39,302 bases of DNA from Pseudoprimorskyibacter sp. GTDB lineage: Bacteria; Pseudomonadota; Alphaproteobacteria; Rhodobacterales; Rhodobacteraceae. The notes beneath the pieces are model-generated. The model was not told where the DNA came from, did no database searches, and saw only the letters and a program-made list of their open reading frames with translations. This document shows, piece after piece, positions 9,149-17,254 of this stretch (the first letter of the stretch is position 1; each line of letters opens with the position of its first letter). A program made the position numbers and the translations under genes. The stretch covers positions 1 through 39,302 of the forward strand of contig JAQXDR010000066.1 of assembly GCA_029251265.1 (NCBI GenBank), read 5' to 3'.

Positions 9149-9565
9149 TTAATCCGGGATGACGGCTGTTGCGTCGATTTCCACCAACCAGTCAGGCCGC
9201 GCCAGCGCCTGTACGACCAGCCCGGTCGACACGGGATGTACCCCACGAATATATTCGCCCATGGTGCGATACACAGCCTCTCGGTGGCGAACATCAGTGA
9301 TATAGACGACTACCTTGACCAGATGCGCCATCTCTCCGCCGGCTTCTTCGATCAGCTGTTGGATATTCTGCATAACTTTATGGGTTTGTTCGACCGGATC
9401 GTGGCTGTCGATATTGCGCGCATCCTCTAGATTTTGGGGACATTGCCCGCGGAGCCAGACCGTCCGTCCGCCGCGCGTGACAACGGCCTGACACAGGTCG
9501 TTATCCAGGTTTTGTTCAGGGTAGGTCTCTTTTGTATTAAATTTGCGGATGCGTTCATGCGTCAT
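9149..9565 (-). CDS. RidA family enamine/imine deaminase
   Basis: RidA-family proteins (YjgF/YER057c/UK114) are small trimeric proteins that hydrolyse reactive enamines and imines or act in dedicated catabolic steps. The 138 residues are slightly longer than canonical RidA (about 128). They include WLRGQCPQN, QTHKVMQNIQQLIEEAGG, VKVVVYITDVRHR and ARPDWLVEIDA. The usual substrate-binding Arg of RidA falls near the DVRHREAV segment and the ARPD motif here; I did not align it exactly. It starts 2 bases after the end of the upstream Rieske oxygenase, so translation is probably coupled. In this operon it may handle an imine or enamine formed after oxidative N-dealkylation; this is inference. Confidence 0.88.
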   Translation of the reverse strand: MTHERIRKFNTKETYPEQNLDNDLCQAVVTRGGRTVWLRGQCPQNLEDARNIDSHDPVEQTHKVMQNIQQLIEEAGGEMAHLVKVVVYITDVRHREAVYRTMGEYIRGVHPVSTGLVVQALARPDWLVEIDATAVIPD

Positions 9566-9567
9566 AA

Positions 9568-10719
9568 TCAGGCCTCCGCCTTGGCGCGGCCTGCATCAAT
9601 GCACGCCATCAGATACTGCGCAAAATCATAGTTTGGACGTTCCAGATGGCTAAGATGTCCGGGTTGTGCCAAACTTGAACATAACCCACGATAGACCTTT
9701 TCGGTACAGCCGCGGTCCTCCAAGTTCACATCGTCCAACAAGGCCTTTAATGTATTAAAGTTATCCTGAGCATCGGGGTCGTTGGCATAGTCATCTGACA
9801 TTCCACCACCATAGCGTATATGGACCTGACCCGGCCCCACAGGATGCAACGACAGATACCAAAAATATCCCGGCGTCAGGGTGATCATCAGGCTTGGGTA
9901 CAGCGATAACAAAAAGGTCGTGCACCTTTCCTGTCCCTTAAGCCGATCATTACTGGGATGAGCCAGCGCAATGCGCAACGTGTCATCTTTTAAAATGGTA
10001 TGATAGTTGAAGTTTGGGTGTCCTGGGGGGCAGACCATATCTTCGAGCCGTGAAAGCGCCCCCACCGTCGCAGCATGACAAACGGGCAAGTGATAGCTTT
10101 CCATGAAATTCTCGGCCAGAACTTTCCAGTTGGTTTCCCAGACATGCTCTTCATAGAATGTCTCGGTATAGTTGGTCATGTCATACCCTGCGACCATGGC
10201 CTCGACGTCAGCCAGACGTTCGGCAACGGGCACAGCGTCAGGGTTCAAACACACGAAAACCCACCCCAACCATTCTTCGCAACGTATGTTGGGCAAGGTG
10301 TAGGCATCCTTGCAGAAGGCTTCGTTTTGTGACATCGCCGGAGCCCCCCGCAACGAGCCGTCCAGATTGTACGTCCAGGCATGGTAGGGGCAAACGATGG
10401 TTGATGTCGTTCCGCGTCCCTGCAATAGCGTCGACATCCGGTGCAAACACACATTGCTCATTGCGCGCAGACACCCAGTCCGATCCCGCAAGACAACAAT
10501 CGGTTCGCCCGCCAATTCACAGGTCACATAGTCGCCGGGATTAGCCAACGCACTGGCCCGTCCCACACAAAACCATTCCCGCCGAAATACATGCTCTAGT
10601 TCTTCGTCTACGAAGGCTTGTGTTGTGTAGACCTCTGCCGGCATGGCACGTGCATGCTCAAACGGCAGGGCCGAATTCTGCCGCAATGCTTCAACCGGAT
10701 CGACGCTATCTTTCGCCAT
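9568..10719 (-). CDS. Rieske non-haem iron oxygenase, alpha subunit (second copy)
   Basis: This is a second terminal oxygenase in the same operon, 383 residues. The Rieske ligands are Cys91, His93, Cys110 and His113 (CLHRM, CPYHAW). The mononuclear iron site is NFMESYHLPVCH (Asn204, Glu207, His210, His215), with an acidic residue in LEDRGCTEK as the likely third ligand. Bridging Glu207 again suggests the trimeric quaternary-amine class. The sequence differs widely from the other Rieske protein outside these motifs, so the two are unlikely to be recent duplicates and may act on successive substrates. The ATG chosen has AGGAG eight bases upstream; upstream codons in frame are not supported by family length. 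It follows the M81 gene by 111 bases. Confidence 0.88.
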   Translation of the reverse strand: MAKDSVDPVEALRQNSALPFEHARAMPAEVYTTQAFVDEELEHVFRREWFCVGRASALANPGDYVTCELAGEPIVVLRDRTGCLRAMSNVCLHRMSTLLQGRGTTSTIVCPYHAWTYNLDGSLRGAPAMSQNEAFCKDAYTLPNIRCEEWLGWVFVCLNPDAVPVAERLADVEAMVAGYDMTNYTETFYEEHVWETNWKVLAENFMESYHLPVCHAATVGALSRLEDMVCPPGHPNFNYHTILKDDTLRIALAHPSNDRLKGQERCTTFLLSLYPSLMITLTPGYFWYLSLHPVGPGQVHIRYGGGMSDDYANDPDAQDNFNTLKALLDDVNLEDRGCTEKVYRGLCSSLAQPGHLSHLERPNYDFAQYLMACIDAGRAKAEA

Positions 10720-10830
10720 AATCAATACTCCTGGGATGGGACGGTCCGTCCTGGGGATCTGTTTGACATAGGAAAGATGAGGCACCCGCCTGCGCGAGAC
10801 AAGCATCACAGCGACGCTTGGGTGTCGGCC
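10720..10830. other. gap within the catabolic operon with a short palindrome
   Basis: Between the M81 gene and the second Rieske gene there is a perfect short inverted repeat, GGACGG-T-CCGTCC, at 10739-10751, about 20 bases before the Rieske start. It could form a small hairpin near the ribosome binding site. It has no T run and no clear match to a known operator. Confidence 0.25.
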
Positions 10831-12333
10831 TTAGACGTTTTGCCCAAAAATTGGCCCCAATGGCCCCATGCGCATGCCGGGGCGTAAACATCGGTAGCGT
10901 GACGCGTCCAGCCGACAAGGGAACACACCGGAGGCTTCGACACAGATCACCCCGCGTGCACCTGGTTCAAAATCGGCTCGGAAATGGGCAGTGCTTTTCA
11001 CGCCCACCAAGGGGATATCCAGCGGCTCTATGCCGAAATGGGTAAACAACGCCCTGTCCAACCCCTGAACCCGGACCGAACTGACAACCACGCGCACCTG
11101 CGTTCCAACGACGTGTAAAAGCGCGCTTGGTCCCAAACTGGCAATGCCCCCACCATACATTTCACCGCTATAGGGAACCTGCCCATCACTGAGCTGCAGC
11201 ACCTTGAAATCTGCATGCAAAGGCGGATCGTCACACGTACCTGATCCGGCCCCGAGCGACATATATAGATCTTGTCCAAGACCTGCTGCATGCGCTTGTT
11301 GCGCAGCCTCCGGGTCACATAAGACACCCAAGATTGCCTCCGCGTTGACCTCTATAAACGCATGCAGCAAACCGGTTGTGTCAGAGGCCCCGCCAGCACC
11401 GGGATTGTCTTGAACATCGGCCAAAATGACCGGACCATGACCGGACATGGTTTGTGCCTTTGCGACGGCCGACCTCGCATCCACCAGCTGTGTCTGAAAC
11501 AGGGGTTCGGCCTGACAAAGCCGCGCCAGTGCGGATTCGGCCAAAGAGGATGCCAGCTCGGGTGTGTTAGCATAGGCCAGGACGGCGGGGCCGCAATCTG
11601 CAATATCAGCAGCCGTAAACCCAAGCGCCATGTCCACATAAGACCCAACAGAATCACAGTCTTCCAAAGCGCGATACAGCGCATCACAAGGAGCCATTCC
11701 AGTCGCCTGCGCGTGCAGAGGCACAAGAAATGGAGCCTGCCGAAAGGCGGGATGAAACACCTCACCCTCTAAAACCTGCACCAGCCGGCGCAGGCAGCGT
11801 GCACCTGTCGCTGCCATGTCCAGATGCGGGTATGTCCTGTAGATTGTGATACAATCGGCAAGCTCTATCAACCGGGCGCTCAGGTTTGCATGCAGATCCA
11901 AACTAACGCCTATTGGCAGATCCGGTCCAAGTTCGGCTCTTAGTCGCTCCAGCAGCGCGCCTTCTCCGTCAGGAAAGGACTGCGTGACCATCGCACCATG
12001 CAGATCAAGATAGAGCGCATCCACAGGGCCTGCAGCCTCCAGTTCTGCCAGGATAATGTCTCCGATCATATCAAAGGCATCATCGGTCACCGGTCCGCTG
12101 GGCTCGGCTGCGCACCACAGCAGGGGATGACAAAGAATGTCACCGCGCACCTGCGCTTCGGCCAAGGCTCCGGCAATCGGTAGGTTCATACCATGTGTCT
12201 CGTGGGCCACCTCTTGGCCCTGCAAAAGACGCGGCCAGCTGTCCGCCATGAGAAATTCTTGAACGCCCGCAAGGTTGGGCGCAAAGGTATTTGTCTCGTG
12301 CTGCGCCCCCGCAAAGGCAATGCGCCATGTCAT
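10831..12333 (-). CDS. M81 family metallopeptidase (MlrC type)
   Basis: The M81 family is named for microcystinase C (MlrC), a zinc peptidase that cleaves linearised microcystin. Most relatives have unknown substrates. The 500 residues carry the N-terminal AGAQHETNTF, YLDLHGAMVT and SLDLHAN motifs whose Asp and His residues bind zinc. The C-terminal MlrC domain contains ADVQDNPGAGGASDTT. The ATG used has GGGAGA a few bases upstream; an in-frame extension before it is not family-like. It is the first gene of the minus-strand catabolic run and is divergent from the crotonase gene, with a palindromic site between. No signal peptide is seen, so the substrate must be imported or formed inside the cell. 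Confidence 0.88.
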   Translation of the reverse strand: MTWRIAFAGAQHETNTFAPNLAGVQEFLMADSWPRLLQGQEVAHETHGMNLPIAGALAEAQVRGDILCHPLLWCAAEPSGPVTDDAFDMIGDIILAELEAAGPVDALYLDLHGAMVTQSFPDGEGALLERLRAELGPDLPIGVSLDLHANLSARLIELADCITIYRTYPHLDMAATGARCLRRLVQVLEGEVFHPAFRQAPFLVPLHAQATGMAPCDALYRALEDCDSVGSYVDMALGFTAADIADCGPAVLAYANTPELASSLAESALARLCQAEPLFQTQLVDARSAVAKAQTMSGHGPVILADVQDNPGAGGASDTTGLLHAFIEVNAEAILGVLCDPEAAQQAHAAGLGQDLYMSLGAGSGTCDDPPLHADFKVLQLSDGQVPYSGEMYGGGIASLGPSALLHVVGTQVRVVVSSVRVQGLDRALFTHFGIEPLDIPLVGVKSTAHFRADFEPGARGVICVEASGVFPCRLDASRYRCLRPGMRMGPLGPIFGQNV

Positions 12334-12542
12334 CCTTAGTCTCCCTTTGTCACCATATCCAGGCAGTATGAATTTTGACATGTCATATCAGATGACATCG
12401 CGTGTCTTGGCCCAATCCTTGTTAAAACGCGCAAAACGCGCGGAGCGTACCAGTCAATGCATGGATGTCTGACGCAACGTTGAGCAGGCATTTTCCTCCA
12501 AGATGTGATCCACTTTACGCAAACAACACGAAAGACCATTCT
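12334..12542. promoter_or_regulatory. divergent control region M81 operon / crotonase
   Basis: This 209-base region must hold promoters for both the catabolic operon (minus) and the crotonase gene (plus). The clearest element is the palindromic cluster at 12376-12398, listed separately. I could not place convincing -35/-10 pairs in either direction. Confidence 0.5.
12376..12398. promoter_or_regulatory. overlapping palindromes, candidate operator
   Basis: TGACATGTCA at 12376-12385 is a perfect 10-base palindrome. It overlaps a second inverted repeat, ATGTCAT (12380-12386) and ATGACAT (12392-12398), separated by 5 bases. Three copies of the same half-site therefore lie within 23 bases, 43 bases before the M81 start. 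The size and symmetry fit a dimeric regulator such as a GntR-family protein. No regulator gene adjoins the cluster in this window. Confidence 0.45.
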
Positions 12543-13328
12543 ATGCTGGATATCAAGATCACCGATCACGTGGCGCAGGTTACTCTTGCACGCCCGGAGA
12601 AAAAGAATGCCATCAATTTTGATATGATGGATGCTCTGACCGCTGGTGCGCAGCAGATAGCCGACGAACCATCGGTGCGGGCGGTGGTCATGTCTGGCGC
12701 GGGGGACTGTTTTTGCGCGGGCATTGATTTGGAGCTATTGCAAAACGTGGCCAGCCGGATGGATGACACCAAACGACAGATGCGCGTCGACGTCCAAGAC
12801 GGTCTGGGAAATCTGTTCCAGCGCCCATTCTTGGCATGGCGTGCGTTGAATGTACCGGTCATCGCGGCGATCGAGGGTGTGTGTTACGGCGCAGGGATGC
12901 AATTGGCATTGGCTGCCGATTTTCGTATCGCCGGACATGACGCCCGCTTGTCAATCATGGAGGCAAAATGGGGCCTTATTCCTGACATGGGTATTACCAG
13001 TATGCTTCCCGGTCTGATGCGGGCCGATCAGGCAAAAGCGCTTTTCATGACGGGCCGTGTTCTTGACCCCGCGCAGGCGCAGAACCTCGGGCTTATCACC
13101 GAACAGGCCCAAGACCCACATGCCGCAGCCCTTGCCATGGCCCAGGATCTGGCAGGGCGTTCGCCCGAAGCCGTCCAAAGTTCAAAGCGATTGGTTGATG
13201 CGGCTTGGGCGACTGACCGGTCTTTGTTGGCACTGGAGGCGGAATTGCAGGCAAACCTCATGGGATCGCCCAACCAGATGGAAACCGTGATGGCCCAGAT
13301 GCAACGGCGTTGCCCGGTTTTTAAATAA
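12543..13328 (+). CDS. enoyl-CoA hydratase/isomerase family protein (crotonase)
   Basis: This is a crotonase-fold protein of 261 residues, acting on an acyl-CoA thioester. The oxyanion-hole segments are SGAGDCFCAGIDLELL and GVCYGAGMQLALAADFRIA. The catalytic region reads EAKWGLIPDMGIT, with Asp where classical enoyl-CoA hydratases often have the second Glu. That leaves hydratase, isomerase or another crotonase reaction possible. Family length supports the ATG at 12543; the weak GAAAG upstream is the only ribosome-binding hint. It is divergent from the M81-Rieske operon and convergent with the MFS gene (34 bases between stops). Its link to the catabolic operon is by position only. Confidence 0.88.
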   Translation: MLDIKITDHVAQVTLARPEKKNAINFDMMDALTAGAQQIADEPSVRAVVMSGAGDCFCAGIDLELLQNVASRMDDTKRQMRVDVQDGLGNLFQRPFLAWRALNVPVIAAIEGVCYGAGMQLALAADFRIAGHDARLSIMEAKWGLIPDMGITSMLPGLMRADQAKALFMTGRVLDPAQAQNLGLITEQAQDPHAAALAMAQDLAGRSPEAVQSSKRLVDAAWATDRSLLALEAELQANLMGSPNQMETVMAQMQRRCPVFK

Positions 13329-13362
13329 AGATTGCGCCTTAGCGGTGCAATACCTGTTCGGT

Positions 13363-14574
13363 CTAGATTGTGCGCCGCAGACGGCGTGCAACAAGGACCA
13401 AACTGACCGACAGCAAAATACACCACACCCCGTGTCCGACACCTTGTGCCGGAAAATCAAACCCTCGGTCTATCAGGTCGCCTGTCACCCACGGGCCCAC
13501 GGCCGAACTGATCACCATCAAAGCCGTCATCAATGCGCGCACGGATCCAAGGTGGCGCGTGCCATAGACAACCGGTAAAAAGGCACCCCAAAAAGTATTG
13601 ATCAACCCTTGACTGATCCCCATGACGCTCAGCACCAGACCCCACATGATCGGACTGCCAGATGGACCGATCAAAAGCATCGAAACACCCATGGGCAGCA
13701 ATAAATACGGCAAAAGTCGTTGTGGTCCAAACCGGTCACAGACAAGACCGGACACAAGTGAGCTTGTCACGGCAACCACTGCGTACAGTGGATAGGCAGC
13801 CGCAAGGGCGACAAGGCTCCATCCCTTGACCTCGGCCACATGAACTTGATGAAAAAATACGACTGTTCCAATCCATCCCGGAGTCAGCGCAAGCGGCAGC
13901 AAGGCCCAAAACAACCAGTGGCGTAAAACGTCTCCTCGGGTCCAGTGGCGCCCAGCCAACCCCGACAAGGCAGAAACGTCAGCCGAATCTCCAACTGGAT
14001 CACGTTCTTTCGATAACAGCCAAAACAAAAGTGGCAAAAATCCGATTGCCAGAATGATACCCACGCCCGCAAATCCCCACCGCCAGCCAAACCAGGTGAC
14101 GAAGGCAATCACTGGCAAGGGTAAAAACGCCTCGCCCACCTGATAGCCTAAGGATGCAAGCGCCACGGCGCGCCCCCGCGTTTTGACAAACCAGCGCCCC
14201 ATCGCGGTCACGGATATGTGCGTAAACATTCCCTGACCACAAAACCGCAGCATGAAAACCGCTAAACCTAGAAACCAAACATTCTGCGCAGCCGCCATGA
14301 TCAGGCAGGCTATTGCAAAAAGCGCCGTAACCCCCACAACCAATCGCCGAAGAGGAATCGTATCAGCAAGGCCACCTCGCATCAAAAGCAGTCCCGCAGA
14401 ACTGAGTGTGGCGATCATATAAATCCAGCCCCAATCACCATCGCTGAGTCCATGGGCCGCGCGGATTTCGCCCGCAAACAGCGAAATGAACCAAGTCTGG
14501 CCAAAGCTAGAGCCAAAGGCCAAAATAAAGCCAGCGGTCAACCATCGGGCATTTTCTTTAAAAAATCGCAACAT
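13363..14574 (-). CDS. MFS transporter
   Basis: This is a major facilitator superfamily protein of 403 residues with about twelve hydrophobic segments. A first-half signature lies near LMRGGLADTIPLRRL (the loop 2-3 motif, modified), with WFGWRWGFAGVG in the middle and SLVSGLVCDRFGPQRLLP as the corresponding loop in the second half. The substrate cannot be told from sequence; the arrangement resembles carboxylate or small-organic-solute carriers. It is transcribed away from leuD and converges with the crotonase gene. A palindrome, AGTATACT, lies 20 bases before its start. It may import the substrate or export a product of the neighbouring catabolic locus; that is inference. Confidence 0.85.
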   Translation of the reverse strand: MLRFFKENARWLTAGFILAFGSSFGQTWFISLFAGEIRAAHGLSDGDWGWIYMIATLSSAGLLLMRGGLADTIPLRRLVVGVTALFAIACLIMAAAQNVWFLGLAVFMLRFCGQGMFTHISVTAMGRWFVKTRGRAVALASLGYQVGEAFLPLPVIAFVTWFGWRWGFAGVGIILAIGFLPLLFWLLSKERDPVGDSADVSALSGLAGRHWTRGDVLRHWLFWALLPLALTPGWIGTVVFFHQVHVAEVKGWSLVALAAAYPLYAVVAVTSSLVSGLVCDRFGPQRLLPYLLLPMGVSMLLIGPSGSPIMWGLVLSVMGISQGLINTFWGAFLPVVYGTRHLGSVRALMTALMVISSAVGPWVTGDLIDRGFDFPAQGVGHGVWCILLSVSLVLVARRLRRTI

Positions 14575-14593
14575 GACGCTCGCCCTACGCTGT

Positions 14594-14601
14594 AGTATAC
14601 T
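14594..14601. promoter_or_regulatory. palindrome AGTATACT before the MFS gene
   Basis: A perfect 8-base palindrome within TGTAGTATACTGG sits 20 bases upstream of the MFS ATG. GTATAC cores are common in GntR-type operators, but the site is short and may be chance. Confidence 0.25.
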
Positions 14602-14634
14602 GGACTGGCAAGCCCCTGCGATGATCCTATGCTA

Positions 14635-14660
14635 ACATCTTGCCCCGACATCTTGCCCCG
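14635..14660. repeat. perfect tandem duplication of a 13-base unit before leuD
   Basis: ACATCTTGCCCCG occurs twice back to back (14635-14647 and 14648-14660), followed by a partial ACGCACATC. It lies about 48 bases before the leuD start, in the region expected to hold the leuD promoter. It may be a slippage duplication or a doubled binding site. Confidence 0.6.
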
Positions 14661-14707
14661 ACGCACATCACCAGCTAATAGTCTGATTGTCGTCTTAGGA
14701 GGTCCCC

Positions 14708-15313
14708 ATGGACAAATTTGAAACCCTCACAGGTGTTGCAGCGCCCATGCCGCTGGTGAATATCGACACCGATATGATCATCCCCAAACAGTTCTTGAAA
14801 ACAATCAAACGGTCGGGCTTGGGCGTGAATCTTTTTGACGAAATGCGTTTCAATCTGGACGGAAGTGAAATTGAGGATTTTGTGCTGAACCAAACACAGT
14901 ATCGCAGCGCACAAATTCTTGTGGCTGGAGATAATTTTGGATGTGGCAGTTCTCGCGAACATGCACCTTGGGCCCTGAAAGATTTTGGGATCACAGCGAT
15001 CATCTCGACCTCTTTTGCTGATATTTTCTACAATAACTGTTTCAAAAACGGGCTTTTGCCGATCGTTCTTCCGGCAGAGGCCGTGGCCGTTTTGATGACA
15101 GACGCGGAAAAGGGTGCAAACGCCCGCGTGACCGTGGATCTTGAGGCGCAAACCGTCACCTCATCCGACGGAGACGTGTTCTCGTTTGAAATCGACGCTT
15201 TCAAAAAGCATTGCCTTATCGAAGGTCTGGACGACATCGGGTTAAGCATGGAAAAGGTTGCCTCGATCGATACCTACGAGGCGCAAAGCGCACAAAGTCG
15301 TCCCTGGGTCTGA
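14708..15313 (+). CDS. leuD: 3-isopropylmalate dehydratase, small subunit
   Basis: LeuD pairs with LeuC to isomerise 2-isopropylmalate to 3-isopropylmalate in leucine synthesis. The 201 residues include [16 protein letters not shown] near the N-terminus and [17 protein letters not shown] near residue 80, both diagnostic of the aconitase-swivel small subunit. The start is ATG with AGGAGG five bases upstream, a strong site. The large subunit leuC, often adjacent, is not in this window; the upstream neighbour is a divergent MFS gene. Downstream on the same strand come a membrane protein, an EEP-family protein and then leuB. Confidence 0.95.
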   Translation: MDKFETLTGVAAPMPLVNIDTDMIIPKQFLKTIKRSGLGVNLFDEMRFNLDGSEIEDFVLNQTQYRSAQILVAGDNFGCGSSREHAPWALKDFGITAIISTSFADIFYNNCFKNGLLPIVLPAEAVAVLMTDAEKGANARVTVDLEAQTVTSSDGDVFSFEIDAFKKHCLIEGLDDIGLSMEKVASIDTYEAQSAQSRPWV

Positions 15314-15329
15314 CAGCAGGATCCGTCCT

Positions 15330-16121
15330 ATGTCCTTGCGCGCTACAGAAGCGCTCTTGCGTGCTTTGCTTGTCGCAATTGTTGTCATTGCGCCGATGAT
15401 GCTTGTGGCATCGGATTTGTCTTTTGGTCCACTTGTAGCGTTTTTTGCTGCGGGTGGCGCGCTTTTGACATTTGTTGAATACGCAACGCCGGTACCAAGC
15501 ATAATATCGTTTTGTGCAGCGCCTCCCTACAATCGGCTTCGGTTTTTGGCGTTTTGTATGATGTTTCTCGGTGGGAGCCTTTTGCATCTGGTGTCGGTAC
15601 AGCCGCATCTGGCAGAATTAGTTTATACCCTTCAACGTACGGCTCTGTTGGCCCTATCTCCAGCCCAGCTGCTGATCTGGGTTGTGGATAATGCAGACGA
15701 TAAACCGGCCGTCGCTGTGCTGGCAACTTGGGGCAGTATTGTCGCCGTTTGCGTGTGTACCACTTTTTTTCTTGTCATAAAAAATATGGATTGGCCCTGC
15801 CAGACCACAGCGTTTCGCCAATTTACAAATTTTCCACGCACGGCAGACGGATCACCCGTGCCGCCTCGGCAATTTCAGACTTATGCTAACGTTTACTTTT
15901 TATTAGGGCTTTCAGCGCCAATATCTGGCGCAGTGCTGATCTGGGTGTCGCCACCTTTGGCGACGTCTTTGGGCTCGGCACATCCAATGCTCACAATTTG
16001 GATCGTAACAGCATGGTCCATGGCCCCAACTTTTCTTATTCTTCGTGCGCTCGCTTTCCGGCGCATCGCGCAAGTTATTCCCGATCAAAACGAGGACGAC
16101 GAGCAAGTCTCTGCCTCGTAG
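15330..16121 (+). CDS. conserved membrane protein of the leuD-leuB interval
   Basis: This product of 263 residues is of unknown function, with about six hydrophobic segments. Two are near the N-terminus (LLVAIVVIAPMMLVA and AFFAAGGALLTFVEYA), then around residues 85-100, 140-165, 195-220 and 225-245. The short tail is charged (DQNEDDEQ). No catalytic or transport motif is recognised. The ATG at 15330 has CAGGA upstream and begins 16 bases after the leuD stop; an earlier in-frame start would overlap leuD by about 55 bases and is less likely. Membrane proteins at this position between leuD and leuB recur in Rhodobacterales as I remember, but no role has been assigned to my knowledge. Confidence 0.75.
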   Translation: MSLRATEALLRALLVAIVVIAPMMLVASDLSFGPLVAFFAAGGALLTFVEYATPVPSIISFCAAPPYNRLRFLAFCMMFLGGSLLHLVSVQPHLAELVYTLQRTALLALSPAQLLIWVVDNADDKPAVAVLATWGSIVAVCVCTTFFLVIKNMDWPCQTTAFRQFTNFPRTADGSPVPPRQFQTYANVYFLLGLSAPISGAVLIWVSPPLATSLGSAHPMLTIWIVTAWSMAPTFLILRALAFRRIAQVIPDQNEDDEQVSAS

Positions 16122-17092
16122 CTATTTTCTGGGCTGTATTGTTGCCCGCGGCAAGTGTGGCCGAGACTTTGCGCATCGCCACATGGCATGCACCGCTGTC
16201 CCGAAAGGGGCCAGGTTTGTTGCTACGTGATATCCTCAAGGGCACAGATGAAATTTCAGAAGTAATTCAGGTTTTGCAGACCGTGAATCCGGACGTAATT
16301 TTATTGACAAAGTTTGACTATGACCTTGACGGGGTGGCCGCCCGTGCCCTGTCCAAGGCAATCTGGTCGCAGATTTCAGTCGACATTTTCGCGCCACGTC
16401 CAAACGGTGGACGCCCCTCGGGTGTGGATTTGGATAACAACGGCCGCTCGTATGAGCCAAGGGATGCACAAGGCTATGGAACGTTCAATGGACAGCGTGG
16501 TCTGTTGGTCTTGTCCAAAATCCCCATAGACACCAATTTGTCCCGTGACTGGTCACACCTGCTTTGGGCGGGAATGCCAAACAGCAGGATGCTGGCGGCC
16601 GATCCGGGTCGCGAAGTACAGCGGCTTTCATCCAGCGCACATCTGGCCGTACCACTGGCGACCGTTCCCCCGCTTTGGATACTTGGTTTTGCAGCAACGC
16701 CCCCTGTTTTCGATGGACCCGAAGACCGAAATGGCCGCCGCAACGCAGACGAAATCACATTTTGGCAACAGATGCTCGACGGTAAACACGGACCGGTGCC
16801 CGCCCCGCCCTTTATCCTAGCAGGGCTTGCCAATCTGGATCCTGATCGTGGCGAGGGGCTTACAGAAAGCATCCGCAGCTTGTTAAATGATCCGCGCCTG
16901 CAAGATCCTTTGCCCAAGGGACCCTTTGGCACCGCAACCGTCGACTGGGAGGAACCAACCCCCGGCCGTTTGAGGGTCAGCTATGTCCTGCCATCAGAGA
17001 ACCTTGATGTAAGTGGTAGCGCCGTGCATTGGGCCGACCTTGGCGGCACTCATAAGCTTGTTTGGGTGGATCTGACCTGGCCACCAAAATAA
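16013..17092 (+). CDS. EEP-family (endonuclease/exonuclease/phosphatase) exported protein, degenerate active site
   Basis: The product, 359 residues from this start, has a hydrophobic export segment (CLVAIFWAVLLPAASVAE) followed by the EEP-like domain, TLRIATWHAPLSRKG. The expected motifs are altered. The usual LQE-type metal Glu is replaced in ILLTKFDYDLDG. The usual GDFN reads AGLANLD, although the Asn is kept. The final His-containing element survives as GGTHKLVWVDL. It may therefore not be a hydrolase. The start is uncertain: the ATG here overlaps the membrane-protein gene by 109 bases and gives a 30-residue basic N-region with RRAS before the hydrophobic stretch. TTG at 15998 is the alternative, and no ATG lies closer to the signal. 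It ends 162 bases before leuB. Confidence 0.7.
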   Translation: MVHGPNFSYSSCARFPAHRASYSRSKRGRRASLCLVAIFWAVLLPAASVAETLRIATWHAPLSRKGPGLLLRDILKGTDEISEVIQVLQTVNPDVILLTKFDYDLDGVAARALSKAIWSQISVDIFAPRPNGGRPSGVDLDNNGRSYEPRDAQGYGTFNGQRGLLVLSKIPIDTNLSRDWSHLLWAGMPNSRMLAADPGREVQRLSSSAHLAVPLATVPPLWILGFAATPPVFDGPEDRNGRRNADEITFWQQMLDGKHGPVPAPPFILAGLANLDPDRGEGLTESIRSLLNDPRLQDPLPKGPFGTATVDWEEPTPGRLRVSYVLPSENLDVSGSAVHWADLGGTHKLVWVDLTWPPK

Positions 17093-17254
17093 AGACTTGC
17101 CAGCACGGTAAAAACCGACCCGCGCGCATGGTAACACGGAAAGATTTCGGCAAAAAATCCGGCATCAAAATTGTTTTCGGAAGGTAGCAGTTTCTTGACG
17201 CCCCGCCCCCGCAGCGCTACGCCCTCTTTCGACAGAGTGCAAAGGACAGATTTC

